Positions 35,354 to 46,897 of a DNA stretch of 64,000 nt are shown here, one piece after another. Made by a program: the position numbers and the translations under genes. Numbering within the stretch: position 1 is the stretch's first letter; each line of letters opens with the position of its first letter. The notes beneath the pieces were generated by a model. The model was not told the DNA's origin. It saw nothing but the letters and a program-made list of their open reading frames with translations, and searched no databases. This DNA comes from Pyrus communis. Lineage: Eukaryota > Streptophyta > Magnoliopsida > Rosales > Rosaceae. The stretch is from positions 625,001 through 689,000 of the forward strand of contig NC_084809.1 in NCBI RefSeq assembly GCF_963583255.1, given 5' to 3'.

Positions 35354-36712
35354 CTAGATAACTTCAACTTGGCATGTCTCTGAACCCTTTTGAAACAACA
35401 AAATTTCCTTGCACAAGTCCTCTTTTGTAAGACATGCGGGATTACCTACGAAATTCCTTGTAGAAATAGTAATCTTATTCAAAACCTCACCGTAGTTTAA
35501 CAAGTACTTGAGCACTTGAACCTCCTCCTGTTCTCCGTGGAATCCACGCATAGAGACAGTCTTAAGGTGTGACGAGAGACACCCCGGCACAAGCGTTGGT
35601 GGATTGACTGGCTTGTAATCGTGATTCCATGCCGTACGATGAAGGTTTAAGATCAAGTGTTTCATACTAGGACATTTCTTGAGCAACTCTATTACAAGGT
35701 CCCAGCAAAAGCAACGAAGATCTAACTCCAGTTGGTTCAGATTCTCATAATCCGGCAGATAGCGTGCTTCCAGATACTGAGGAGCTAAAAATGTTAAATA
35801 TTTAACACTTGAAGTACCTGCAAGTAACTTAGATATATTGGGAACATAAGATGGATATCGATGCTTATGTTTTGGTGCTATATATTTGACGTGAACTTTG
35901 GCCTTGACCAAAGATTTAGAATTGTCCAAAACATAATTCGACGTCAAAGAAGGCCAATCGATGTTGACATTGAGGTTTTCAAGTCTCGGGGCATCAACGA
36001 AAAACTTGCAGTCGAGATTATCAGTTGTTAACGTCTTCAGCTGAGGTGCGGAGATGTTAAGTTCCAAAACATCTCCACCCACGTTTTCAACTATAGTCAA
36101 ATCTTCAAGAGCAGGGCAGTTCAGAAAGATCTTTACCCTTCTCTCATTAATATAGTCCCGAAACGTAACATGAAGGTACTTGAGGCTTGGGAAACAACCT
36201 GATGTAGATGGACTATAGGTAAGACAATTTGTGTCCAACTTCAGACTCACCAATGATCTGCACTGGAAAACGCTAGGAGGCATTTCAAATTTCTCGAAGG
36301 AATCATAATTATTATTACTAAACAAATAAAGATCAAGGTCAATGACATTGTTTTTTATGGCAGTGGATATCCATCTATGAATGCGAGAGAAATCTTCATC
36401 TTTGAAAGCGAAAGAGTGACAGTGAAGACATAGTCTTCTAATGTTGCATGATGAGCCGCATAATTTAATCACGCAGTCAACAAATCTCATAAACCTCGTT
36501 TGTTGTTGAGGTCCAGAAGAAAAATCTCTGCTATCAAACTGTAGGCTAATGGGAGCACTGGTACACCATACGTTGTTCCATCTTGTAGACAAAATCGTGG
36601 TCCGCACGGCATGTAAAGTTGGAAGGAACGAAAGTAAGTGACAAAGAATTGCATCCGGTAATTCACTGATCCTATCTCCAGGAGGAGTTTGGCGTTTTGC
36701 TTTCGAATCCAT
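35354..36712 (-). CDS. F-box/LRR protein with FBD domain (B)
   Basis: 452 residues, the same predicted protein as 15,520-16,878 by eye. TATA box at 36,772-36,779, the same 60 bp from the ATG. Two intact identical paralogues in tandem would double dosage if both are real and expressed. Confidence 0.92.
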   Translation of the reverse strand: MDSKAKRQTPPGDRISELPDAILCHLLSFLPTLHAVRTTILSTRWNNVWCTSAPISLQFDSRDFSSGPQQQTRFMRFVDCVIKLCGSSCNIRRLCLHCHSFAFKDEDFSRIHRWISTAIKNNVIDLDLYLFSNNNYDSFEKFEMPPSVFQCRSLVSLKLDTNCLTYSPSTSGCFPSLKYLHVTFRDYINERRVKIFLNCPALEDLTIVENVGGDVLELNISAPQLKTLTTDNLDCKFFVDAPRLENLNVNIDWPSLTSNYVLDNSKSLVKAKVHVKYIAPKHKHRYPSYVPNISKLLAGTSSVKYLTFLAPQYLEARYLPDYENLNQLELDLRCFCWDLVIELLKKCPSMKHLILNLHRTAWNHDYKPVNPPTLVPGCLSSHLKTVSMRGFHGEQEEVQVLKYLLNYGEVLNKITISTRNFVGNPACLTKEDLCKEILLFQKGSETCQVEVI

Positions 36713-39700
36713 TGCTCCTTAAAGACGATCTTGTTGGTTTTGGAGTTCTGATCATACGAACATATGAATGGTATATATAGGCTAAAGACTAAGTTAGAGT
36801 TATCGGTTTTCTTGTAGTCCGGTTAGAGATTAAGTCCAACACATCTAAGGGCTTACTTGTGAAACAAGGGATTAAAATTAGCGAGAGAACTAACTCCTTG
36901 CGGTATTGGTATATTTAAATTTGATACCGATCCTATATAGATATATATCCGGATTACGTACTGTGTGAGAAAGTAAAGGAATTTGGAGCTAAAATTATTT
37001 ATTCAAAATCAATGAAATCTTTGTAAGTTAGTCATATATCAGTGATCGATTATTGTTTTGAACCTCAATAAAATATTTTGATTAATTAGGCACAAATTAA
37101 CGAGCAATGCTATAGTGAGAAAGTGACTCTTCTACCCTTCTCTCTTTCACTTTGCTACTCTCCCCGTGCAAGAACTTCCACCCAACAAATTAAATTTACC
37201 AAAATAATTGAATTAACACCCCACACTACAAAAAAATGGGCCTTTTCGGACGGACAAAAAGCGTTGCGAAAGCGGCTAAAAGCGTCGCAATAGTCCTTTT
37301 ACGACAGGCCTGCGACGGGTAGCAACGCGTCGCAACAAAGTGGCGTTGTAAATGTTTGGTCGATTATATACAACGCTTTAAGCGCGTCGCAAATAGTATT
37401 AACTACGGACTTGCGACGTCAACTTACGCGTCGCAAATAAGTGGCCTCAGGTTTATAAAAATAAAAAAAATAAATGGATCGTCAAATGAGATGCCACAAT
37501 GACATTATTTTTAACAGCTTCACCAAATTATTTCATTTGAAATTCTACTGCAGGTTCAAACTTAAATAAAATCCAAAAGCATTGATATAATTCATAATTC
37601 ACAAAACAAAAAAACACTTATTTGGTTTCTTTGATATTAAAGAAAATATTTCACTTCCAGTATTTAAACATTTATACCGTCTACAATCCTACAGGAAATA
37701 TGTCACTCCTTGCTAGGAAGTTAGTTCGACAACTAACTTCCTCCCCTCGAACCTGCGAGAAATTATGTCACCCCTTGCAGCAGCTCTACTCTCAGTCCTT
37801 CGAATAGAGGCTCAAATTAAAACTGAGGTATGTCCACCTCGGCAACAGTGCAAGAATTAGAGTTATTACAAACACAAAGTCTGCAAATAATTTGGGAAAC
37901 AAAAAGAAAAGAAATGCATCTCTGCTCACCAATCGGAGGTACGAGTGTTCTTGAAATACAATCGAATGTGAAAGTTACCGAGTTGAACACCAATAAACTA
38001 GGCAAGCGCTCCAAAAGGCCCATCACCACGAACAAAGAATCTGCAGTCAGAAGCACAGGATGGGCATTAAAACCATGAAAGAACACTTTCGTATAAGACA
38101 AGCTATGAACAAAAAAGAGTTCCCCTTTGCAGTAACAAGTGTGCACTCCCATCTGTGCAAACCATGCGAGAACATTTTCATATACATAGGCAACCAATTT
38201 GTGTAAACCATGATACAATCAAGACCAATCTTAGAACTTCACGAGCAATCCCCCTTCTTCCGTGTACTTTTTATTTTGGTAAAATGCTGATTGTAAAAGA
38301 AAAAACATGACAAGATCCTATATGTTGGGATGCAAAGAAGAAAATATACGTATTCGACGCAGTGACATTCTTACAGGTAGATAATCTGGTTCCCTCTTCG
38401 TCGACTTACAAGCATCTGTATCATGTGTTGCGTACATCATCCGAATAATCCCTGAACATATATAAAAAACGCAAATGAAAAAACAACAATCTTATTTCAT
38501 TGTAGCAATACAAATCAAGATAAGTAAGGGAAGGGGTAGCTATCTAAAACAAAGAACAATCTTATTTCATTCTAGCAATACAAATCAAGATTACTTCACT
38601 GTAGTACTATTGATCGACAACAGAACAAAAAACAAGAATGAAGTGGAACCCTGATTCGAATGACAAAAGCAAGACCCTAACTTGAATAATAACAATCTAA
38701 AAACAAAGAAGCAAAGCAGCTTAAGATAGCAAAAAATACTCACCGAGATGATCTTCAATTCTTTTCAATTTACTACACCAGTAATGACTCTGTCGCCCAA
38801 AAAATCAGTGAACGAATATAGTACTAGTTCACCCATGAGGATAGCAGTTTATACAATCCAAAACCTAGACCTTGGAAGCACCATTCCGCCCTCCACGACA
38901 GCACAAGTACAACTTATAGAACTCGCTATTTTTTCTTTTGCCTTGTAAAGTTGGGCTATTTCAAGAAACCCCAGCAGCAAGTTACTTACTTGTACTCCAC
39001 ATACGACATTTTCGAGAGCCTGAGCAAGTTAAAGCCATAGGAAAAGGGTTGTATAAATATACACATATCTACCCAGCATAATTAAGATTAAGGAACATAC
39101 CATCTCGGGCATAACCTCAACCACAACGCGTTCTACAACTCGAGCTCACCGATACTTTGGCCAGAATCCGCGATCGCTAACTCACTTTTCATTGCCACTA
39201 CTTAGACGTATTACATATAAACCCCATGAATTAATACAACTACAGTGTCCGAACTTTCAGGACTCGTAAAATCAGTCATATAAACAACATTATGTGAGGT
39301 TTACTCTAACAGACAATGCAAGTAAACAGAGCCAGCGGAGAAAACTAACCTTTGAATTTATTAACCAACCATTTCGCTCCTCCTTCGACACTGGCTTGCA
39401 ATGACTAATCATTACACAAACAATGTTAGCGAAAGGAATGTCATAAAACCAAAAACAAAACAAGAAACCCCAAATTTGGAAAAGTATTAATCTTGACAAT
39501 TAACATATAGTATCAATCACTATTCAGATTTAACAAAACAACAATTAAATGAAAAATTAATCTAAATACGATTACGAAAGTGGGTTCCACACAAAAAATT
39601 CAGATTGTGTAAAGAAATCAACTTTGTGAACCAAAAGCCTGAATCAGATTAAAATACTCAATTGAATACCATAATTAAATTAAATTGAGATCCACAGACT

Positions 39701-41572
39701 CCTTTCCTTCTTCGAATCATTCGCTGTTCTGGTCTTTTTTTTCTTGTTAGGTGTTGTGGTGATAGAACATGAATAAAATCTCAATTGCATGTGGTTTTTT
39801 TCGTACGGAATGTGATTTTAAAGTTAAATTGATCAAATGGGTGTTGCTTAATTTTCGATTTTAGTAGAACCCATGTCTCGAAATCGATAAATTCATGCAT
39901 AAATGCAGTGATTTGGGTAAGGGTAATGCTTTGGTGCTTGTTTGTCTTGAAGTTTCCGGAATTAGATAGAGGTATCGAAATGTGCGAATAGATCAAGTTA
40001 TTTGATCATTCATTAGGGTTTGAGCTGCTTTTCGTGTGGAAAAAAGTATGCATTGTTGGGAATTATTTGCATGAGATCGCCAGAGCACGACAAACGAAGA
40101 ATGTTCTTGATCGGAAATTCTCTCCTACAGACCCTAATGGTGCGCATAAGAGACTAGATCGTCCTTGACATAGGTTGCAAAGTAGTACACGTAGCTAAAA
40201 CAGTTGGGAGAGTTCATCTAAACACAATACTACAAAAGTAATATCTTACAAGAGGTAGTTTGACCAAGTGTTCATCCCCTGTAATTATCTACACGAGTAG
40301 AAAACTACTATTTCTAAAACAAGAAGGTGCTAACAAGTGCATTATAAATAAAGAAACAAGTGCAAAAACATTAAATGTTGTATGCTCAACATTTTATCTC
40401 CCTCGGTTCTTTCTTGGCGGGAAAAACTCAATTTTGGTATTATAACCTAAAATTACATTGCAAGTTTATTTTAAACTTACTTACATAGAAGACCCAAACT
40501 CAAGTCTCATAAGATTAAGAACCCCAATTTTGCTTCCAAATATCTAACAATGCATACTTTTTTCACACCAATAGCAACTTAAAGGCTAATGAATGATCAA
40601 ATAATTTGCTTTATGGATGCGTTTTGATTCCTCTATCTAATTCCGGAAACTTAGAGACAATTGTCCATCAAAGAAACTACCCTTATCCAAATGGGCAAAA
40701 ACATTAAATGTTGTCACTACAAGAAAAATGGCCTTTGGGCACAAAATTAGGGACACGAATGAGGTGTTTGTGTTTGTTTAAACACCAATACGGTGGAACA
40801 GTGCTCATTTGGTAATGGCCACCATGACTTGTGCGCAATGTTAAGAAAAGTGGACACAAATACATTATCGGGCACAGAACCATGACTTTTGTGCCGTTAA
40901 TGTCAGCAATGGAAATTTTTTATTAATTTGCAATGACACCATAAATATAATTGTGTCCTATAATTTAATATATTTAAAGTAAAAGTAGATTTTTTGTGCC
41001 CTTTGTTTAAAATAATGTTTTAAACAAAATAAGAAGCCATTTTCCTCAATCTTCACGCCTCTCTGTCCTCATTCCTTCATTCCGCCTCTCTGTGTTTCCC
41101 CTTTCAACCCAGCCTCTCCTCAATTCCTCCGCCTCTCCTCTCTCTCTGGCTCTCCCCTTCCGAGCCTCTCTTCAACCCTAGGCTCTCTCTCTCTCTCTCT
41201 ATCTATTTTCGCCAAAATTTTCTATTTCCCTCTCTGTGTCTCTCTTGCCTCTCATCTCAATTCTCAAGTCAGAGTTCACATCTCACGCAGAAACAGAATT
41301 TGCAAATCCTTCCCCTTCAAATTTCACACACATTGCAAATCGGTGGGTCTCAACTCAAGTCTTCAGTCGAGTTCACAAATTCTCAGACTCTGCAAATCCA
41401 TCTCCTTCACACAGAATCTACAAATCAGTTGGCCTCAACTCTCATCTCATCCCGAGTTCCCCTTCAGTTCAATGCCTGTATAATGGGATTCTTTCCTTTC
41501 CACTTCGTTCCAGGTAAAATGGTAACAGTTTAGAACTTGTATTGGTTAATTTAGTTAATAATTTGTGATTAA

Positions 41573-41602
41573 TTTTAGGGTTAGGGTTAGGGTTAGGGTT
41601 CG
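41573..41602 (+). repeat. Short TTAGGG run in CACTA-2
   Basis: Four consecutive TTAGGG units, the six-base rather than the usual plant seven-base telomere word. Probably an intron-start slippage product. Confidence 0.7.
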
Positions 41603-43547
41603 TTTGAAACACAAGGGAACTGAGCGTTTTTCTCTTTTGGGTAATCAAAAGGGGATTTGATCTGGTTCAGATTCAAACATATCCATTTTTGCTTTGAATG
41701 GGAAGTGACCTGTTGTCACTTCGAATAGGTTTATACTGGAAGGTGATTGGATGTTTTTATGAATTAACAAATATTGAGTTGTATATGTACTAATTAATGT
41801 ATTAGCCAATGGTATATTTGGCTTTGGAAAGCTGTTATTCAGCTTTTTCATGGCACAATAATTAATTGGAAGGCTGTTATTCCATTTTGCTCAAATTTGT
41901 TCATATTTCTCTTTGATTGTACAATTCAGGTTGATTGTTCATATTTGTGACTTGTCACTATGAACACATTTGTACAATTCAGGTTGATTGTACAATGAGT
42001 GGGTTTTCGTATTTGAACAGTAGGCAATGATTCTTTAAGGAAGTTGAACTGGTAGAGTAATTTAGTTTAGGAAATAAAGCATGAATTGGTACTGGTAGTA
42101 GTATGTATAATGTATTGATGAACTTACAATCTAGAAAGAGAAGGGGTTTCTTAGAAAGCAAATGAACTGGCACTGGTTGTACTTTGATATGTTGTCAAAT
42201 TGCTATGGTATTGGAAGTGGCAAATGGTTTATTTGTTCAAGTCTCTTCCAATTTTTCTCCTAATCTTCCCTTTATAGTTAATTTTATTTCCAACTAGCTT
42301 TTGTATGCTCTAATCAATTTGCTTGATATGATGCTGTTAATTTCCAACTAGCTTCCATCTAAAATTTCCCCGACAAGAACTTCCATACGTCCTAATCCAA
42401 AGAAGCACAAGAAAGCACAAACCTTGCAAAGGGCTTCTACAACAAACAGGGGATTATGATGTTAACCTTCAGAGCTATTGTATTTGCTTACCTGATTTTT
42501 CTTTTTATATACTTGATTAAGACATTTTGAATTTGCAAGTTCTGAAAGATGCTGAGATAGCCTTACTCCATGGCAGATCTGGAACTTCTAGGTATTGATT
42601 TTAATTAACTCTATTTTTTGGTGTCATTTTCAACTGATTGTGGGAATGGTTTTGAATTCGACTATATTCGTTTTGATGACTATATAATGAATGTGTATCT
42701 ATTTGACTACATAATGAATGTGTATGTAATGAATATTGTAGTCTGTTAGCCGAGTGGGTCTTTTATTCACTAACATCAAGCAAAGGGTTATGTCAGTCGG
42801 TTTCAACAGGTTTTGCCATGGTCACTCTCAATAGCGGTAATTCCAGTTGGTCAATTTCTTTGGTATGTTACATAACTTAAAAGGATAGGAAACTTCTCTA
42901 GTCTCTGCTTGAATACTGGAATCAAAATGAAGATGATAATATTTATCTATAACGAATCTGATCATTGAGCAACTAGCCATGTAACCTTGTGCAAAGTCTT
43001 ATGGGACTGAACAACCTAGTAATGCATTATTAAGTTTTTAATGTTTGAAAGTTTTTTGGTCCTTGAACATCACTGGAAATATGTGGTAGTTTCCCCTCTT
43101 GTTGGTTGTGTGAACTGCTTTATAGAAAATCTTAGAAGTTTTGTTTGTTTTTTATCTTGCTTGTAAATGTATTTTTTATGAGGAGTACTTGTAGTTTCCC
43201 CTATTAATCTTCTGCTTCCATTGTTGGTTGTTTTGGATGGTGGAGTTGTGAAATAAGAATCATCTTTAAGCAGGTGGTGGAAAGGCCCCTAAAGCAAATA
43301 TGAGTCCTCCCACAGATGATAGAGGTATATCTTTCATTCTTTATCCCTTCATTTTCTTTGCTCTTGTAAACTATTTGGTTTTTCTTTATCTTTGAATTTA
43401 TATGTATATGTACGTACGGATGTATGTATGTATGTGTATCTACTACACTGAATTCGCGGGCTTTTAGTTTGTTTAAGTGCTGAATTTTTGTAAATCTGCA
43501 TTTGAATTTTTTTTACCTAAACTTTGTTTCCCTCTTTTCCCATACAG

Positions 43548-43654
43548 GTTGCTCTGCTTGGGTTCAATTTTAAGCGCATTGAAAATGGAGGGGAAATTGA
43601 TGCCAGTGCACCTTGGGACTATGCTGAGATTCAGATTTTTCCATACCAGAACAG
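43548..43654 (+). other. Captured exon candidate in CACTA-2
   Basis: Bounded by a catacag acceptor and a gttagg donor, open in one frame: VALLGFNFKRIENGGEIDAS and then PWDYAEIQIFPYQNR. Base composition and splice edges look like a genuine host exon. Neighbouring blocks at about 43,274-43,324 and 43,933-43,997 may belong to the same gene. I do not recognise the family. Confidence 0.4.
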
Positions 43655-45070
43655 GTTAGGTTTTCGCCTTCCAGTAAATTTTATTCTTTTAAGGGTATAT
43701 GTTTTCTCCTCTGTTGTATTGGATTATAAAAGTTTGTTCTTTCTGTATATGCTACACTAAGTGCATTATTATTTCCCGTTGGTGATTCCTTTTGTCTGGT
43801 TATTCCATTGGAGAGTAACTACATGTTTTTTTTTTTTTTTTTTTTGTGTATTAGAATTGATAAGTTACCTTTCCTCTCTTCGGACTTATAATAAATTGAT
43901 AAATTATAATGATTTTTCATATTGTTGTATAGTTCCCTACCGAGTGGAAGCACGAAAGACATTATCAAAGCTGAAAGCTACTTGATTATAAGCAGGTTAG
44001 ATTTCAAAAAACTTATTTATTAGCTTATGCTTGCCTGATTATTTGTTTTTTTACTTATTCTTTGCTCTTTTCTTCAATTTGGCTGGTTGTTGCATTATGC
44101 TGCCAAGAGTATATCTTTCTACTATTATAATTAGGACTAGTGTAACAACTTGCTATTTAGCTACTCTCTTACATAAGAAATCGTTAAAGTTTATGGTATG
44201 TGTATTTAGGCAATGATTGAAAAATATTTATGTATTTTGGTTGGCGTTTCTGTCGAAACTTTGCTACATAGTCTTTCAAAAGAAAGTAGCAATGCATCAG
44301 CATTGCTGCCTTTACTGCTCGATAGATTTCTCACTCATGTTCATTTTCAGAGGCTGGAGCAGAGGCTGAAGGTTGTTTGCGGTGGTTGAGGGTTGTCTGG
44401 CATGCGAGGAACTCGAGAGTAATGGTATTTGTTAGGTTCTTAGATTTAGTTAATAGTTTTTCATGGAATAAAAAATGTATTACGAATTATTTTCATTATA
44501 TGTATGAATAATTTCTTATTGATGGTATTACTATTTGAATATATATTTTTTTTATATATTTATCCTATTGGGCACAATAACAAACTTGGCTAACGAAAAG
44601 TCATCTGACATGGTGTCAGAAAAGAGGCACAGAAAACCCTTATTTGTGCTGAGCCATTGGGCAGCAAAGAACATATTGTGCCCTTTGACAAATGGTGACG
44701 CCCATAGAGGGCACAGACGCAAAGATAGTAGCTGCATTGTTGCTATTGGTCTATGAGCACAATTGTTGGTGCTTTTTGGCCTCAAAGGGCACAGATAATT
44801 TATTGTGTGCAGTGCTCATTTTTCTTGTAGTGTGTATGATCAACATTTTAGCTTCTAGTTCTTTCTAACTTTACCAAAAATTGAAAGCGGTGAAATACGT
44901 TTCATCGAAAGATAGGGCGTGCTATGAAAAACCAGACGCCAAATTAAAAATTTTGGGGAGGGTGTCGTATCAAATGTCATCTTTTGCGACATTACCTAAA
45001 GTAGAGTCGCAAAAGTTTTTTTCCAAGAAACCTTACGATCTATATTACTAAGAATTTGTGATGGTTGTGT

Positions 45071-45509
45071 TGTGACATCCCACATCGCCTAGGGAGTGAT
45101 CCTTATATGTATATTCTCATCTCCACCTAGCACGAGGCCTTTTGGGATTTCACTGATTTCGGGTTTCGTAGGAACTCTGAAGTTAAGCGAGTAGCGCACG
45201 AGAGCACTCCCAGGATGGGTGACCTATCGGAAAGTTCTCGTGTGAGTTCCCAAAAACAATATGTATATTCCCATCTCCACCTAGCACGAGGCCTTTTGGG
45301 AGTTCACTGATTTCGGGTTTCGTAGGAACTCCGAAGTTAAGCGAGTAGCGCACGAGAGCATTCCCAGGATGGGTGACCCATCGGGAAATTCTCGTGTGAG
45401 TTCCCAAAAACAAAACCGTGAGGGCATGGTCGGGCCCCAAAGCGAACAATATCGTGCTACGGTGGAGTCGAGTCCGGGATGTGGTGGGGGCCCGGACCGG
45501 GATGTGACA
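45071..45509 (+). mobile_element. Cassandra solo LTR nested in CACTA-1, internally duplicated (B)
   Basis: Same insertion as 21,097-21,382 with tgtgt flanks (45,066-45,070 and 45,510-45,514). A ~150-bp block covering the 5S-like core is present twice in tandem (about 45,108-45,257 and 45,260-45,408). Confidence 0.85.
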
Positions 45510-45564
45510 TGTGTGCTCTGTCGCAAATAGAGGGTCGCAAAAGAGTCTTTTTCTTGTAGTGCCA

Positions 45565-46453
45565 AGACCCGATCTCTCCCTCTCAACCATTGTCTGAGCC
45601 AAATCTCATTTGGTATTAATATTATATTGAATTTTGTTGTAGGTCTATTTAACTGAAAAATGATAGGGTGGGAGAGAGAGCGGTGCGGTGCGAAGGAGAG
45701 AGAATTTGAGGAATTGTGATGGGGATGTTATGTCACCTCATTATGCGTTTATTTATTTATAATAATAGGAATGTAAATTTCTTACCTTTTAGTTATTACA
45801 ACCATCTAAAAGATACTACAGAATTCCAATATGATTTACGCAATCACATTCCTAACCAAATTAAGACTGCAACATATTTTTATTATTTATTATTTTATTT
45901 ACAAGTCATAGTTTTGTGCAAGGATAAAATATCAATTCCCCCCATCCCTCCCCCCACCAAAAAAAAAGAGAGGATATATTATGTAGAGTGATTGGGTATG
46001 ATTTGGTTTGGTAGGTCGGTTTCATTTGTAATTTTCTTTTTCTTTTTTTCAATTTAAATATTGTTCCTCTTGGAATGCGGAAGAATGTGAAAGTTAATTT
46101 TTGGGGGATTTTAGTTGGATGAAGAAAGAGTTCAGGGTTTGGGATGTTGGGCGGAAGAGAGATTGGATTTTGGCTTGTTTTAGTTTAGGGTAATGCTAGG
46201 TAAACTTAATTTGTACATAAAATTTTGCAAACTCAATGGCATGGAAGACAATGGTTGATTATTACATAAGCATTGATAAACGTGGTATCTCCTATTGATG
46301 ACACATCATTTAGTTTACAAACTAAATAAATGACATGGAAGGTGATGATTGAGTTGTTACTGAAACATTGATAAACGTGCTCGTTCCTATTGATGACACA
46401 TCATTTAGTTTACAAATTTAGTCTCCCTAGCATCGCCCTTTAGTTGAAGCCCA
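45565..46453. repeat. Spacer module X3 (B)
   Basis: Longer than X3 of A because it keeps the internal stretch (about 45,690-45,925) missing there. Empty MITE site near 46,417. Leads directly into copy C. Confidence 0.8.
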
Positions 46454-46897
46454 CTACTAATCTAGTAATTATGTAAACCATTTACCCGCGAATGTGGAAA
46501 TTGATTTGTGCAATATAAGCATAGATCTGGGTATAGACACGAGTTTATGCAATAATACTAGGCAGAAAAATAATATTTCAACTAGGAACATTATAGAAGA
46601 TGCTTAGCTTCGCACAATATAGAGATTAGCCCATTTTCGGGAAGAACATGGAATGGTAAAGGATCCAGCATGCGGAACAGTGAATTTCAAATGGAAATCG
46701 AGAGATGGGTTCAAAGTGTTATCTAATTGCTCACAAATAATGAATGCATTGACGATTTGCATTAATATGAATAACATAATAGACGAATTTCCAAGTTCGA
46801 AATACCCATTTCATGTTAACTTTTAAGAATCAAAATGACTTCTTTTCTTGCATTGTAAGGCGACCGCGACGGAGATGGATATGGAGATGCCTAATCA

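Larger units (their letters stand above)
40715..44832. mobile_element. CACTA-2 transposon with exon-like cargo, only in B (4,118 bp)
   Basis: CACTACAAGAAAAATGGCC at the left, TTTTTCTTGTAGTG at the right, flanked by tgt (40,712-40,714 and 44,833-44,835). Copy A shows the empty site near 20,857 with one tgt. Subterminal gggcaca and tgtgccc words recur at both ends. There is no transposase frame. The interior has a CT-rich leader (about 41,050-41,230) followed by several exon-like blocks with AG/GT edges. Looks like a gene-fragment-carrying CACTA. Confidence 0.88.
37224..45561. mobile_element. CACTA-1 transposon carrying nested CACTA-2 (B)
   Basis: Same element as 17,390-21,434, with cca at 37,221-37,223 and 45,562-45,564. 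The total of 8,338 bp is explained by CACTA-2 (4,118 bp plus 3) and a longer nested Cassandra LTR. Substitutions relative to A are scattered through the interior, for example at 37,347, 37,502, 38,237 and 39,245. Confidence 0.88.
22098..46453. repeat. Tandem segmental duplication unit, copy B
   Basis: Collinear with copy A. It lacks solo LTR I (empty site at 26,065-26,069) and gains CACTA-2 (40,715-44,832) plus an internal duplication in the Cassandra LTR at 45,071-45,509. From 22,098 to about 37,200 differences from A are sparse (homopolymer and dinucleotide lengths, a handful of substitutions). From about 37,300 to 40,700 substitutions are clearly denser. Confidence 0.93.
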
